A program made the translations under genes and the position numbers. From Rhodococcus rhodnii (GTDB lineage Bacteria; Actinomycetota; Actinomycetes; Mycobacteriales; Pseudonocardiaceae), in the NCBI GenBank assembly GCA_000720375.1, contig JOAA01000026.1, forward strand, positions 62,001-126,000: a stretch of 64,000 nt of DNA, read 5' to 3'. The notes under the pieces are model-generated. The model was not told the origin of the DNA. It made no database searches and saw only the letters and a list, made by a program, of their open reading frames with translations. This document shows positions 26,628 to 35,460 of this stretch, piece by piece. Numbering within the stretch: the stretch's first letter is position 1; every line of letters begins with the position of its first letter.

Positions 26628-27120
26628 CTTACCTTCCGGTGGCCTGTGGTTCTGTCACGGACTCGGCGATGAGGATGTTGCTCGTTGTGTGAAGTTGAGC
26701 AGGATCGTTTGCTGCTTGGGCGGTTGTGGTCGATCGGTTTGAGGTAGTGGGTGCTGAGCGGCGATCGATGCGGTTGCGGCGTGGTGGGTCTTGCTTTCGG
26801 TGGCTTGTAGTTCTGCCATGGACTCGGCGACGGGGTCCTTCGTCCGGCTGCGCGAAGTCGAGCAGGATCGCTTGCTGCTTGGGCGGTTGTGGTCGATCTG
26901 TTCGAGGTAGCGGGCGTTGAAGTCGGTCATCGTCGCGGTCACGACCTGGTAGGCCTTACTTTTCGGTGGCCTGTAGTTCTGCCATGAAGTCACCGACGAG
27001 ATCGTTCGCCCGCTGCGCGAAGTCGAGCAGGATCGCCTGCTGCTCCGGCGAGTACTGGTCGATCAGTGCGAGGTAGCGCGCGCTGAAGTCGGTCATCGAC
27101 GCGGTCACGACCTGGTATGC
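26628..27120. repeat. three tandem ~165-bp copies of the 3' end of the marR gene
   Basis: The real 3' end of the MarR gene (26956-27120) is followed by two decayed copies of itself, at about 26790-26957 and 26628-26789. Shared landmarks in order are the GGTGGCCTGTAGTTCTG-like start, GAAGTCGAGCAGGATCG, TGGTCGATC and GAGGTAG. The two outer copies share CTGCTTGGGCGGTTGTGGT, not found in the real gene, so they have a common later history. They lie beyond the stop codon and are not translated as part of the regulator. Confidence 0.85.
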
Positions 27121-27426
27121 CCCGTCTGGGACCAGTTCGATGGTCACCTTCCTGCGGTCCTCGTCCTCCCGGCGGCGGCGGACGAACCCGCCTTTCTCCA
27201 GCCGGTCGATCACCGCCGTGATCGCCCCGCCGCGGGACAGGCCGGCCTGCTGGGCGATCTGGCCGGGCGTCATCGCCCCGGACTTCTCCAGCATCGCCAG
27301 CACGGTGATGTCGGTGATGTTCACTCCGGCCTTGGCGGCCAGCACCGCGTGCAGCCGGACCGCCTGGCCGCCGGCCAGCCGCTGCTGCTCGTTCAACGAC
27401 GCCCGCGTCGCCTTGGTGGTTGACAC
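26956..27426 (-). CDS. MarR-family transcriptional regulator
   Basis: A 156-residue winged-helix regulator. HTH helices read MTPGQIAQQAGLSRGGAITAVIDRLEKGG and the wing is FVRRRREDEDRRKVTIELV. The C-terminal helix (YSPEQQAILLDFAQRANDLV) forms the dimer interface. It starts with GTG, is divergent from the MFS exporter gene, and a perfect inverted repeat lies just upstream, so it probably represses the exporter and itself and releases them when the exported compound binds. Confidence 0.92.
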   Translation of the reverse strand: MSTTKATRASLNEQQRLAGGQAVRLHAVLAAKAGVNITDITVLAMLEKSGAMTPGQIAQQAGLSRGGAITAVIDRLEKGGFVRRRREDEDRRKVTIELVPDGAYQVVTASMTDFSARYLALIDQYSPEQQAILLDFAQRANDLVGDFMAELQATEK

Positions 27427-27446
27427 CCGCCACCGCCCTCCATACG

Positions 27447-27463
27447 CTCTCTAATATAGAGAG
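27447..27463. promoter_or_regulatory. MarR operator palindrome
   Basis: CTCTCTA-ATA-TAGAGAG is a perfect inverted repeat 20 nt upstream of the marR start and 73 nt upstream of the divergent MFS gene. A second inverted repeat, GTTC-TAGTC-GAAC (27491-27503), lies nearer the MFS start. Confidence 0.65.
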
Positions 27464-27536
27464 AGTCACTCTTCGTGTGAATCTATCTTCGTTCTAGTCG
27501 AACTTAGTATCAGTCTACGCATGACCGAGGGGAACC

Positions 27537-29231
27537 ATGGCAACCACGACCGAAGCCAGTCCGCCGACGAGCCGCCATCGCTGGCTGGCGCTGAGCGTGG
27601 TGCTGGTGGCCGCCTTCATGGACCTGATGGACGCCACCATCGTCAACATCGCGCTGCCCAGGATCCAGACCGACCTGGACGCCGGATACGCCCAGGCACA
27701 GTGGATCCTCGCCGGGTACTCGCTCACGTTCGCTCTCGCGCTGATCACCGGCGGCCGGCTCGGCGATGTCTACGGCCGCAAGCGCATCTTTCTGATCGGG
27801 GTCGTCGGGTTCGTGGTCGCGTCGGCCGTGTGCGGGGCCGCCTCGACGCCGGGCCTGCTCATCGGCGCCCGGCTGGCCCAGGGCATCTTCGCCGCGATCA
27901 TGGTGCCGCAGGTCATGTCGGTCATCCTGATCATGTTCGACGGGCGCGAGCGGGTGCGCGCGTTCGGCCTGTACGCGGCCGTGCTCAGCCTGGCCAACGT
28001 GGCAGGCCCGCTGGTCGGCGCGCTGCTGGCGCAGTACGACGTGCTGGGCCTTGGCTGGCGGGCGATCTTCTTCGTGAACGTGCCGATCGGCGTGCTCGCC
28101 TTCGTCTTCGGGCTGCTGTTCATGCCGGAGTCCAAAGCGGACCATCCGCTGCGGCTCGACCTGGCCGGTGTCGCGGTGGTCAGCCTGGCCTCGTTCGCCC
28201 TGATGTACCCGGTCGTGCAGGGTCGGGAGGCGGGCTGGCCGATGTGGATGGTCATCGTGCTGATCGCCGCGGTGCCGCTGTTCGTGCTTTTCGCCATCAT
28301 GCAGCGCCGCAGGGACCGCGCCGACGGCTCCGCGCTCGTACCGCCTGTGTTGTTCCGCTACCGCTCGTTCGCCATTGGTCTGGTCAGCCTGCTGATCCTG
28401 TTTTCCGGCCTGGCGTCGCTGTTCCTCGTGCTGACCTACGACCTGCAGATCGGCCAGGGCTGGTCGCCGATGGTCACCGCGCTGACCGGGATCGGCTGGC
28501 CGGTCGGGATCATGCTGACCTCGGGCATCGCCCAGCAGAAGGCGGCGACGCACGGCAGGCGGCTGATCGTGATCGGGTTGATGATCCTGGTCGTCGGCAT
28601 GATCGTGCTGATCGCGCTGCTGGACGCGGCCGGCCCGGACGTCACGTTCTGGCACGTCGCACTGCCCGTCCTCGGAATGGGCACCGGCATGGGGCTGTGC
28701 GTGTCGATCCTCGCCAACGTCGTGCTCGCCGACGTCCCGTTGCACGCCGCCGGCGCGGGCTCGGGCGTGACGAACGCGGTGATCCAGCTCGGTACCGCGG
28801 TCGGTGTCGCGATCATCGGCGTGATCTTCTTCGGCCTCACCGCAGGCCGAGCCGACACGCATGCCCAAGCGGTGACGGCACAGCTGGAGCAGCGGCTCGG
28901 CCAGGCGGGGATCACGGGCACCGCGGCTTCGGAGGTCGTCGCCGGGTTCCGCCAGTGCTACCAGGACAAGGAGAGCTCGCCGGACCCGGCCGCCGTACCG
29001 GCCAGCTGCCGGGCGGTCACCGCCGACCCACGGGCCGCCGGGCCGGTCCAGGAGGCCATGATGACGGCACGGGAGAACAACTTCGCTGGCACCGCGTCCT
29101 CCTCGCTGTGGTACAACGCTGGAGTCTTCGCACTGGCGTTGCTGCTGACACCGTTCCTGCCGCGAGGCACCCGCCGGTTCGACCAGCCGGAGGCACCGGC
29201 CGCGTCGCCGCAACCGGCCACTTCTGGCTGA
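27537..29231 (+). CDS. DHA2-type MFS drug/metabolite exporter
   Basis: A 564-residue membrane protein with about 14 transmembrane helices, as in EmrB/QacA-type proton antiporters. The motif-A segment is GGRLGDVYGRKRIF and motif C appears in helix 5 (VLSLANVAGPLVGALLAQYD). The soluble insert before the last helix (about residues 445-520) has two Cys. The ATG at 27537 follows GAGGGGAACC. It is divergent from the MarR gene, a common exporter-regulator pair. Inside the biosynthetic locus it most likely exports, and gives self-resistance to, the product. Confidence 0.92.
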   Translation: MATTTEASPPTSRHRWLALSVVLVAAFMDLMDATIVNIALPRIQTDLDAGYAQAQWILAGYSLTFALALITGGRLGDVYGRKRIFLIGVVGFVVASAVCGAASTPGLLIGARLAQGIFAAIMVPQVMSVILIMFDGRERVRAFGLYAAVLSLANVAGPLVGALLAQYDVLGLGWRAIFFVNVPIGVLAFVFGLLFMPESKADHPLRLDLAGVAVVSLASFALMYPVVQGREAGWPMWMVIVLIAAVPLFVLFAIMQRRRDRADGSALVPPVLFRYRSFAIGLVSLLILFSGLASLFLVLTYDLQIGQGWSPMVTALTGIGWPVGIMLTSGIAQQKAATHGRRLIVIGLMILVVGMIVLIALLDAAGPDVTFWHVALPVLGMGTGMGLCVSILANVVLADVPLHAAGAGSGVTNAVIQLGTAVGVAIIGVIFFGLTAGRADTHAQAVTAQLEQRLGQAGITGTAASEVVAGFRQCYQDKESSPDPAAVPASCRAVTADPRAAGPVQEAMMTARENNFAGTASSSLWYNAGVFALALLLTPFLPRGTRRFDQPEAPAASPQPATSG

Positions 29232-29243
29232 ACCGGGTAAGCG

Positions 29244-29278
29244 CGCGGCGGGAGACGGACTGTTCCATTCCCGCCGCG
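29244..29278 (+). terminator. hairpin terminator after the MFS gene
   Basis: A 10-bp perfect stem (CGCGGCGGGA / TCCCGCCGCG) with a 15-nt loop begins 13 nt after the MFS stop codon and separates it from the LuxR/LAL gene. Confidence 0.6.
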
Positions 29279-29450
29279 TGCCTGTTGACCGTGAATTGAG
29301 CCTCGCTGCAATTGTGTGATCAATGGTGTGCGATTTGCGACGTCTTACCCATGTCTGTGAGCGGTTGCCGCTCTGCTCTGCCGCTGATAGATTCGTAGGC
29401 AGTTCGGCGAGCGGGCATCTGCAACGCGAACATGGGGGGCTCCAACAACT

Positions 29451-32150
29451 ATGGTCATGTCATCTGGCCGTCCAACTGAACTGTCCGCACTCCACTCCGG
29501 TCTGCTGGGGGCCATGACCGGAACTGGCTGGTGCGCCGTGGTCGAGGGGTTGCCGGGCATCGGGAAGAGCTGGCTGCTCGACGCCGTCGCTGATCAGGCG
29601 GCTGACCTGGGTTTCCAGGTCGCCTCGGGGCGCGCGGCACAGTTGGATCGGGCCGCCGCGCCACTCACCACACTGCTCACGACATTACGACATGTGGAAA
29701 CCGGTATCCAGCCTGCGCTGGACATTTCCGTCTTTGATTCAAAGCACCTCGGCTTCATGGAGACACTGCGTGCCCGATTAGCCGGATACAGTACCGACCG
29801 GCCGCTTCTGGTCACCATCGACGACGCGCACCTGGCCGATGACTTCACCGCTTACACGTTGCGTTCGCTCATTCCGGAATTGTCTTCGGAAAGGGTTGCC
29901 TGGGTGTTAACCAGAAGGCGCACCTTATACGGCGGACCTGCGCAGGAAGTGCTGGACGAACTGCTCACCAACGGCGCGCTGCGTTACGAACTCGGCCCGC
30001 TGGACGACAACGCGGTCCGCGAAGTCTGCACGAGCGTGCTGGGCGCCGAACCCACCTCGGACGTGCTGGACTTCGCGAAACGCAGCCAGGGCGATCCCGC
30101 TCTGCTGATCGACGTGCTCACCGGCCTACGAGACAGCGACGCGGTCCAGGTGACGGACGGCTTCGCTCGCTTCCGGACCGACTGTGTGCCGAAGGAGTCG
30201 CTCAGTTCGGTCGAGAAACGGCTGCGCAGCCTGTTGGCCATGACACGGCAGCTGCTCGATGCCGCGTCGGTCGTCGGCAGGCCGTTCACCCTGCACGAGG
30301 TCGCCGAGCTGGTGAACCTTCCGGCGACGGCCCTGATGCCCTCGGTTTACGAGGCGCTGGAAGCGGGCCTGCTCGTGGAATCCGGCTCGGCACTGATGTT
30401 CCGGCACAGCCTCGTCCGCGACGCCGTGCACGACCGGATTCCCGGCCCGGTGCGCGCGGCGCTGCACCGTGAGGCCGTCCCGGTCCAACTGGCCGAGCAT
30501 CGCGACCCGAGTGAGATCGCCGCGCACATGCTGGCTGGGGACCTGCCCAGTGACAAGCTGGTGTCGCGGCTGACCGGGCTGCTGGCGGACTCCGGCGACC
30601 GGCCGGAGTTGCGCGCGGGCATCGTGCGCACCCTGATCGACAGTCACCGGCTCGCCGAGGCAGGGCTGGTCATCGCTCATCCGGCGAGCACCGTCGCCGA
30701 GCAGGACACTCAGGCGGAACTGCTGCTCGAGCTGGCCGAACTGGTCACGTTCCTCGGTATGGACATCGGCGTCCGCACGCTCACCCATCGCCTGCTGGCC
30801 GAAAACCGCCGCCAGGACCGGACCCAGGCCAGGCTGCTTGCCGCGTCCGCGCACGGGCTGCTGCACAACCGCAGGCTCGCCGAGGCCGACCGGGTCGCGT
30901 TCGAGTCGATCAGCCTGGCCATGCGGGTGAACGACAGCCGCGCACAGTCGATGGGTTTGTTGTGCCGCAGCGTGATCGCGTGGAGCCGGGGCGACGTGGG
31001 CGATGCGACCGCGCTGGCCAGGCAGGCGGCCGGGGCCCTCGGCACCGATCCCGGACGGCACGTACCCGCGTTGTGGCTGGCCAGGATGCTGATCGTCGGC
31101 GACTGCTTCGACGAAGCGGAGACCACGCTGACCGCCGCACGGCCGACCCCGGGCAACCGGTATCCGGCATGGTCGGTTTCGGCGTGGCACGCGGGCAAGG
31201 CGTTGCTGCACTTGGTCGTCGGCCGGCTGAACGATGCCGCCGCGGACGCGTCGACCGCGGTCGCCCTGGCCGGACGACCGGGTCCGCTGCAGGTGCGGCC
31301 GTTCAGCCTGCTCGCTTACGTGTCGATCCTGCGTGACGACCTGGCCGCCGCGCGGCGCTACCTGCACAACGCACAGGAAGTCGCGGTCGAGGGCACCAGT
31401 GACGCGCGGGAGGCGGCGTGGCGCAGGGCCACGCTGTTCGACTGCGAAGGCCGACCGGAGGAGGCCCTGGCTTCCTTCGAGGAGGTCTGTGACCGGGTGC
31501 TGAGTGGACCGTTCTACGTCCCGGAGGAGCCGCAGGCGGCCGCGACCATGGTCCGGATCGCCCAGCGGGCGGGCGCGCGGGACAAGGCCGAGGTGGTGGT
31601 CGAGGCGATCCGGACGATGAGCCGGAACAATCCAGGGCCTGCCTCGATCTCGGGGGCGGCCAAGCATGCCGCGGGACTGTTCCGGGGCGACATCACGATG
31701 CTGCACGCCGCCGCGGCGGCTTACAGCTCCAGTGGCCGGCCGATCAGTTCGGCCGCGGCGCTTGAAGACGCGGGCTACGCCGAGCACGCCGCGGCACACC
31801 CGGCTCGCGCGGCCACTTCGCTGCGCAAGGCACATGACCACTACGTTCAGGCAGGCGCCGAGCGGGAATCGACGAGAGTCCACACAGCGCTGGGCACGCC
31901 GCCGCAGGCGCGATCGCGCCGGATGCACACCGCCGCGGGCTGGCACAGCCTGACGGAGTCCGAGATGCGAGTGGCCACTTTGGTCGCCGAGGGACTGAGC
32001 AACCGGCAGGTGGCCGAGCGCCTGTTCCTCTCACCGCACACAGTGGACAGTCATCTGCGCCGCAGTTTCGCCAAACTGGGTGTGTCCAACCGGGTTCAGC
32101 TGACCCGGACCGTGATGCCGATTCTGACCGGGCATCCCGAGAAGACGTGA
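29451..32150 (+). CDS. LuxR-family LAL-type regulator (ATPase + HTH), likely pathway activator
   Basis: An 899-residue regulator of the LAL/MalT type. Walker A is VVEGLPGIGKSWLLDA (residues 31-46), Walker B is LLVTIDDAHLADD, a long helical TPR-like middle follows, and the C-terminal LuxR HTH (about 835-890) reads LTESEMRVATLVAEGLSNRQ, ERLFLSPHTVDSHLRRSFAK. LAL proteins are frequent positive regulators of actinomycete biosynthetic clusters. It sits just before the DAHP synthase gene, and a candidate GTG start for the next gene overlaps its stop, although the supported start lies about 100 nt further on. The ATG at 29451 has GGGGGG upstream; ATG at 29457 is an alternative. Confidence 0.9.
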   Translation: MVMSSGRPTELSALHSGLLGAMTGTGWCAVVEGLPGIGKSWLLDAVADQAADLGFQVASGRAAQLDRAAAPLTTLLTTLRHVETGIQPALDISVFDSKHLGFMETLRARLAGYSTDRPLLVTIDDAHLADDFTAYTLRSLIPELSSERVAWVLTRRRTLYGGPAQEVLDELLTNGALRYELGPLDDNAVREVCTSVLGAEPTSDVLDFAKRSQGDPALLIDVLTGLRDSDAVQVTDGFARFRTDCVPKESLSSVEKRLRSLLAMTRQLLDAASVVGRPFTLHEVAELVNLPATALMPSVYEALEAGLLVESGSALMFRHSLVRDAVHDRIPGPVRAALHREAVPVQLAEHRDPSEIAAHMLAGDLPSDKLVSRLTGLLADSGDRPELRAGIVRTLIDSHRLAEAGLVIAHPASTVAEQDTQAELLLELAELVTFLGMDIGVRTLTHRLLAENRRQDRTQARLLAASAHGLLHNRRLAEADRVAFESISLAMRVNDSRAQSMGLLCRSVIAWSRGDVGDATALARQAAGALGTDPGRHVPALWLARMLIVGDCFDEAETTLTAARPTPGNRYPAWSVSAWHAGKALLHLVVGRLNDAAADASTAVALAGRPGPLQVRPFSLLAYVSILRDDLAAARRYLHNAQEVAVEGTSDAREAAWRRATLFDCEGRPEEALASFEEVCDRVLSGPFYVPEEPQAAATMVRIAQRAGARDKAEVVVEAIRTMSRNNPGPASISGAAKHAAGLFRGDITMLHAAAAAYSSSGRPISSAAALEDAGYAEHAAAHPARAATSLRKAHDHYVQAGAERESTRVHTALGTPPQARSRRMHTAAGWHSLTESEMRVATLVAEGLSNRQVAERLFLSPHTVDSHLRRSFAKLGVSNRVQLTRTVMPILTGHPEKT

Positions 32151-32248
32151 TGCGCGGGCCCGGCGCCGCGGGCCATGCTGAACCCGTTGGCTCCCTGGAA
32201 GGCCAGGGGCCACACCCGAAAAGACACACACCTTCCGAAGGGGACAAC

Positions 32249-33463
32249 GTGTCCAATCCGGCGACATCGGAGATGACCGTACTACCGGCTGCCGTGGCCG
32301 GGTCTCGCCTCTTTCCCGCCAGCCAGCAGCCCGACTGGCAGTTGCATCCGTCGTACCACTCGGCCTGCGCCCAGCTCAGTTCGTCGGCGCCGTTGGTCAC
32401 CTTGGCGGAGTTACACATGCTGGGAACCGCACTGAGCACTGTGGCCACCGGTCAGGCGTTGGTGATCCAGGCAGGCGACTGTGCGGAGAACCTCCAGGAA
32501 TGCACCGAGAAGCATGTCGGTACGAAGGTCCAGGTCCTTGACGAACTGGCGGGCCTGCTGACCGGGTACAGCGGCCGCGACGTCGTGCGTATTGGCCGGA
32601 TCGGCGGCCAGTTCGCCAAACCCCGGTCGCAGACAACGGAATGGTACGGCGGACGGAAGCTGCCGACGTTCCGCGGCCACCTGATCAACTCGGAACTGCC
32701 GACGCCCCATGCCCGCAGGCCCGACCCGCGCCGGATGGTCTGGGCTTACCAGGCGAGCGCGGCCGTGGCCGGCCACCTGGCCGCCATCCGCGCCGCGAGT
32801 CCGGCACCGTCGTTGGGGCCGTGGTCCAGCCACGAGGCCCTCGTACTGGACTACGAGGAGAACCTCGTGCGCGCCCAGTTCGAGTCCGGAGTGGACTTCC
32901 TGGGTTCCACGCACCTGCCTTGGGTCGGTGAACGGACCCGGCAGCCCGGCTCGGCGCACGTCCGGCTGCTGGCGTCGGTGGCCAACCCGGTGGCGTGCAA
33001 GGTCGGCCCGCTGGCCAAGCCCGAGGACGTCGTGCGAGTGTGCGAACTGCTCGATGTGGACCGTGTGCCAGGGCGGCTCGTGTTGATCGCGCGCATGGGC
33101 CGCGGGCACGTGACGAACGCGTTGGGGCCGATAGTGTCCGCGGTGCACAACCGTGGCCACCAGCCGGTGTGGCTGAGCGATCCCATGCACGGCAACACAG
33201 TGCGCACGCCAGAAGGCTGGAAAACCAGGTATCTCAAGGACATCGTGGCCGAGGCGGTCGCCGCCAGGGACATCCTGCGTGCCCTTGGACAGCACGCGGC
33301 CGGGCTGCACCTCGAGGTAGCGGCCGACGAGGTCACCGAATGCGTCGGTGGCCCGGTGCCGGACACGGCGTCGTTGCGGGCCAGGTACACCACGTTATGC
33401 GACCCACGGCTCAACCCCCGCCAGGCCGAACTGGTCGTCCAGGCCTGGGCCCAGGAACGATAA
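32249..33463 (+). CDS. class II (plant-type) DAHP synthase
   Basis: A 404-residue 3-deoxy-D-arabino-heptulosonate 7-phosphate synthase, joining phosphoenolpyruvate and erythrose 4-phosphate. Typical class II segments: LVIQAGDCAENLQECT, RIGRIGGQFAKPRSQTTE, WSSHEALVLDYEENLVR, STHLPWVGERTR, RMGRGHVTNALGPIV and WLSDPMHGNT. A cluster-borne copy like this (PhzC-type) feeds chorismate into PhzE-type pathways and often escapes feedback control. The GTG at 32249 has an AAGGGG site; the frame is open further upstream. A perfect terminator follows directly. Confidence 0.93.
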   Translation: MSNPATSEMTVLPAAVAGSRLFPASQQPDWQLHPSYHSACAQLSSSAPLVTLAELHMLGTALSTVATGQALVIQAGDCAENLQECTEKHVGTKVQVLDELAGLLTGYSGRDVVRIGRIGGQFAKPRSQTTEWYGGRKLPTFRGHLINSELPTPHARRPDPRRMVWAYQASAAVAGHLAAIRAASPAPSLGPWSSHEALVLDYEENLVRAQFESGVDFLGSTHLPWVGERTRQPGSAHVRLLASVANPVACKVGPLAKPEDVVRVCELLDVDRVPGRLVLIARMGRGHVTNALGPIVSAVHNRGHQPVWLSDPMHGNTVRTPEGWKTRYLKDIVAEAVAARDILRALGQHAAGLHLEVAADEVTECVGGPVPDTASLRARYTTLCDPRLNPRQAELVVQAWAQER

Positions 33464-33498
33464 GAAGTCCCGGCGAAACCGCCGGGACTTCTCTTTTT
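33463..33498. terminator. bidirectional intrinsic terminator
   Basis: A 12-bp perfect stem (AGAAGTCCCGGC / GCCGGGACTTCT) with a 6-nt loop is followed by CTTTTTCTT on the plus strand. It overlaps the end of the DAHP synthase stop codon and also faces the convergent PhzE-like gene. Confidence 0.85.
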
Positions 33499-33507
33499 CT
33501 TGCCTGC

Positions 33508-35439
33508 TCAGCGCATCGCGGCGGGCGCCAACGTCGCCGCGCGCCGCCCCAGCACCCATTCGATCTGCTCAGCCAGAATCTCCGGCCCGTTCTGCGTCAG
33601 CACCGACTCCGGGTGGAACTGCAACGACGCGAACCCGTTGCCGCGCAGGGCATGGATCTGCCCGTCGGCATCATGGCTCGCCTCGACCGGCCCGCGGACC
33701 CACCCACCTGGACGCCGCCACCTGGCCGCGAAGGTGTTGTAGAACCCCACCCGGCGCTCCCGCCCGAACAAGTCGATCGTCCGCTGGACGCCCTGGTTGG
33801 GGTGCTCCCGGCGGACGATCGGCAGCCCGGACACGGCAGCGGCGATCTGGTGGCCAAGGCAGATCGCCAGCAGCGGCTTGTCACCGCGCAGCAACCGGTC
33901 GGCCGCCTGCCGCAGGGTCACCATCTTCGGTTCGCTGAGATCCTCCGGATCACCAGGACCTGGACCGAGCACGACCAGATCCGGCGGGTCCAGTTCGGAC
34001 AGACAGCGGTCGTGCGGCACGATTCGCACGGCAAGGCCCAATGCGCGCAACTGGGTCGCGAGCATGGCGGTGAACGTGTCCTCCGCGTCGATCACGAGTG
34101 CGCTACGGCCGGCGAACTGGGCCATCCGGGCCGCGCGCTGACGAGGGTCATCGAGCCAGAACGGGGCCAGGCGGTCATTTCGTGCGGCGAGTGCCGCCTG
34201 GACGCTTGGATGCCCGCTCAGCGCTCGGTGTTCCGCCGGTTCACCGCGTGCCGGCCCCGCCTCGATGCCCAGTGCCGCGAGCAGACCTGCGGCCTTCGAC
34301 CACGTTTCGGCGACCTCCGCGGCCGGAACGGAATGCCGCACCAGAGTGGCCCCCACGCCAAGGGAAAGCCTGCCGCCGCCGTCGATCTGCGCGGTCCGGA
34401 TCAAGATTGCCGAGTCCAAACGCGACTGTCCATCGCTGTCCACCCCGATGAGGCCGAGCACACCGCTGTAGTACCCGCGGCCGTGTGGTTCGTGTCGTGC
34501 CACCACACGGCAGGCGTTCTCCAGCGGGCTGCCCACCACGGTGGGCGCGAACATGGTCTCCCGCAACACATCCCGGACGTCGGGCGTACCCGTTCCGGTG
34601 AGCAGGTACTCCGTGTGCGCCAGATGGGTCATCTGTTTGAGGAACGGGCCGACCACCTGGCCCCCGGCCGGGCACACCCTGGCCATCATCTTCAGTTCCT
34701 CGTCGACGACCATGCACAGTTCGTCGGTTTCCTTGGGGTCGGCGAGAAAGTCGAGCACGCCGGACAACGTCGGGCCCTCGGGCGGATAACGATACGTCCC
34801 GCTGATCGGGTTCATCACCACGGTGCCCGATTCCAGGCTCACATGCCTCTCCGGGGTGGCACCGATGAACGTCCGCGTCCCCGTGTGCACCAGGAATGTC
34901 CAGTACGCACCGGTTTCCGCGGCAAGCAACCTGCGGAACAGCGCCAGCGCGGTCGTCACCGAGTAGTCCGGTATCACGGTCACATACGACCGCTTGATCA
35001 CGAAATTCGAGCCGGCGCCGGTCCCGACCTCGTCGGCGATGACCCGGCGGACGATCTCGGCGTACTCCTCGTCGCCGATGTCGAAGGCACCGCTCTGCCG
35101 TTCGATCTTGCTGTCCGGCAGCATTCCCGCCGCTTCGGCCAGATCTACGTCGCCGTACTGGGCAATGGTCATCGCCAGGATCGGCGCGGCGTCGTCCTGG
35201 CAGGCGAAGCCCCGTTCGGTCAGCTGACGGTACGGCAGCATGACCAGGGTCTGGTGCCCGGGCTGCCCGTCGTCGACCGGAATCTCGGCGAGGCTGCGCA
35301 CCTCGCGGACCGGGCCGGTGATCACTTCCAGGCGGTCCTTCGCACCGGATTCCGGCCGGTGCAGCAACGCGAACGGCGGCGACGGGCGGCTCAGCAGATC
35401 ATGGAGCAACAGCCCGCCATCGGTGTGTTTCGCGGTCAT
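33508..35439 (-). CDS. phzE: PhzE-like 2-amino-2-desoxyisochorismate synthase (fused synthase/glutaminase)
   Basis: A 643-residue single chain with a chorismate-using synthase half (about 1-410; IPDYSVTTALALFRRLL, FIGATPERHVSLESG, VMNPISGTYRYP, DEELKMMARVC) and a class I glutamine amidotransferase half (about 440-643; GPGPGDPEDLSEPK, LLAICLGHQIAA with the nucleophilic Cys, SLQFHPESVL with the His-Glu pair). This layout and length match PhzE, which makes ADIC from chorismate. The PhzD-like gene 9 kb downstream supports this over an ordinary anthranilate synthase. It is the last gene in this group read leftwards and ends at the terminator shared with the DAHP synthase gene. Confidence 0.92.
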   Translation of the reverse strand: MTAKHTDGGLLLHDLLSRPSPPFALLHRPESGAKDRLEVITGPVREVRSLAEIPVDDGQPGHQTLVMLPYRQLTERGFACQDDAAPILAMTIAQYGDVDLAEAAGMLPDSKIERQSGAFDIGDEEYAEIVRRVIADEVGTGAGSNFVIKRSYVTVIPDYSVTTALALFRRLLAAETGAYWTFLVHTGTRTFIGATPERHVSLESGTVVMNPISGTYRYPPEGPTLSGVLDFLADPKETDELCMVVDEELKMMARVCPAGGQVVGPFLKQMTHLAHTEYLLTGTGTPDVRDVLRETMFAPTVVGSPLENACRVVARHEPHGRGYYSGVLGLIGVDSDGQSRLDSAILIRTAQIDGGGRLSLGVGATLVRHSVPAAEVAETWSKAAGLLAALGIEAGPARGEPAEHRALSGHPSVQAALAARNDRLAPFWLDDPRQRAARMAQFAGRSALVIDAEDTFTAMLATQLRALGLAVRIVPHDRCLSELDPPDLVVLGPGPGDPEDLSEPKMVTLRQAADRLLRGDKPLLAICLGHQIAAAVSGLPIVRREHPNQGVQRTIDLFGRERRVGFYNTFAARWRRPGGWVRGPVEASHDADGQIHALRGNGFASLQFHPESVLTQNGPEILAEQIEWVLGRRAATLAPAAMR

Positions 35440-35460
35440 GTCTCCCCCGAAGGTCTCGTG

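Noticed and set aside
27510..29213. 567-codon minus-strand frame opposite the MFS exporter
   Set aside because: His/Asp/Arg/Gln-rich low-complexity reading, antisense to a membrane protein with 14 helices.
30126..31946. 606-codon minus-strand frame opposite the LAL regulator
   Set aside because: Arg/Gly-rich shadow with no domain; the plus strand has Walker A and LuxR motifs.
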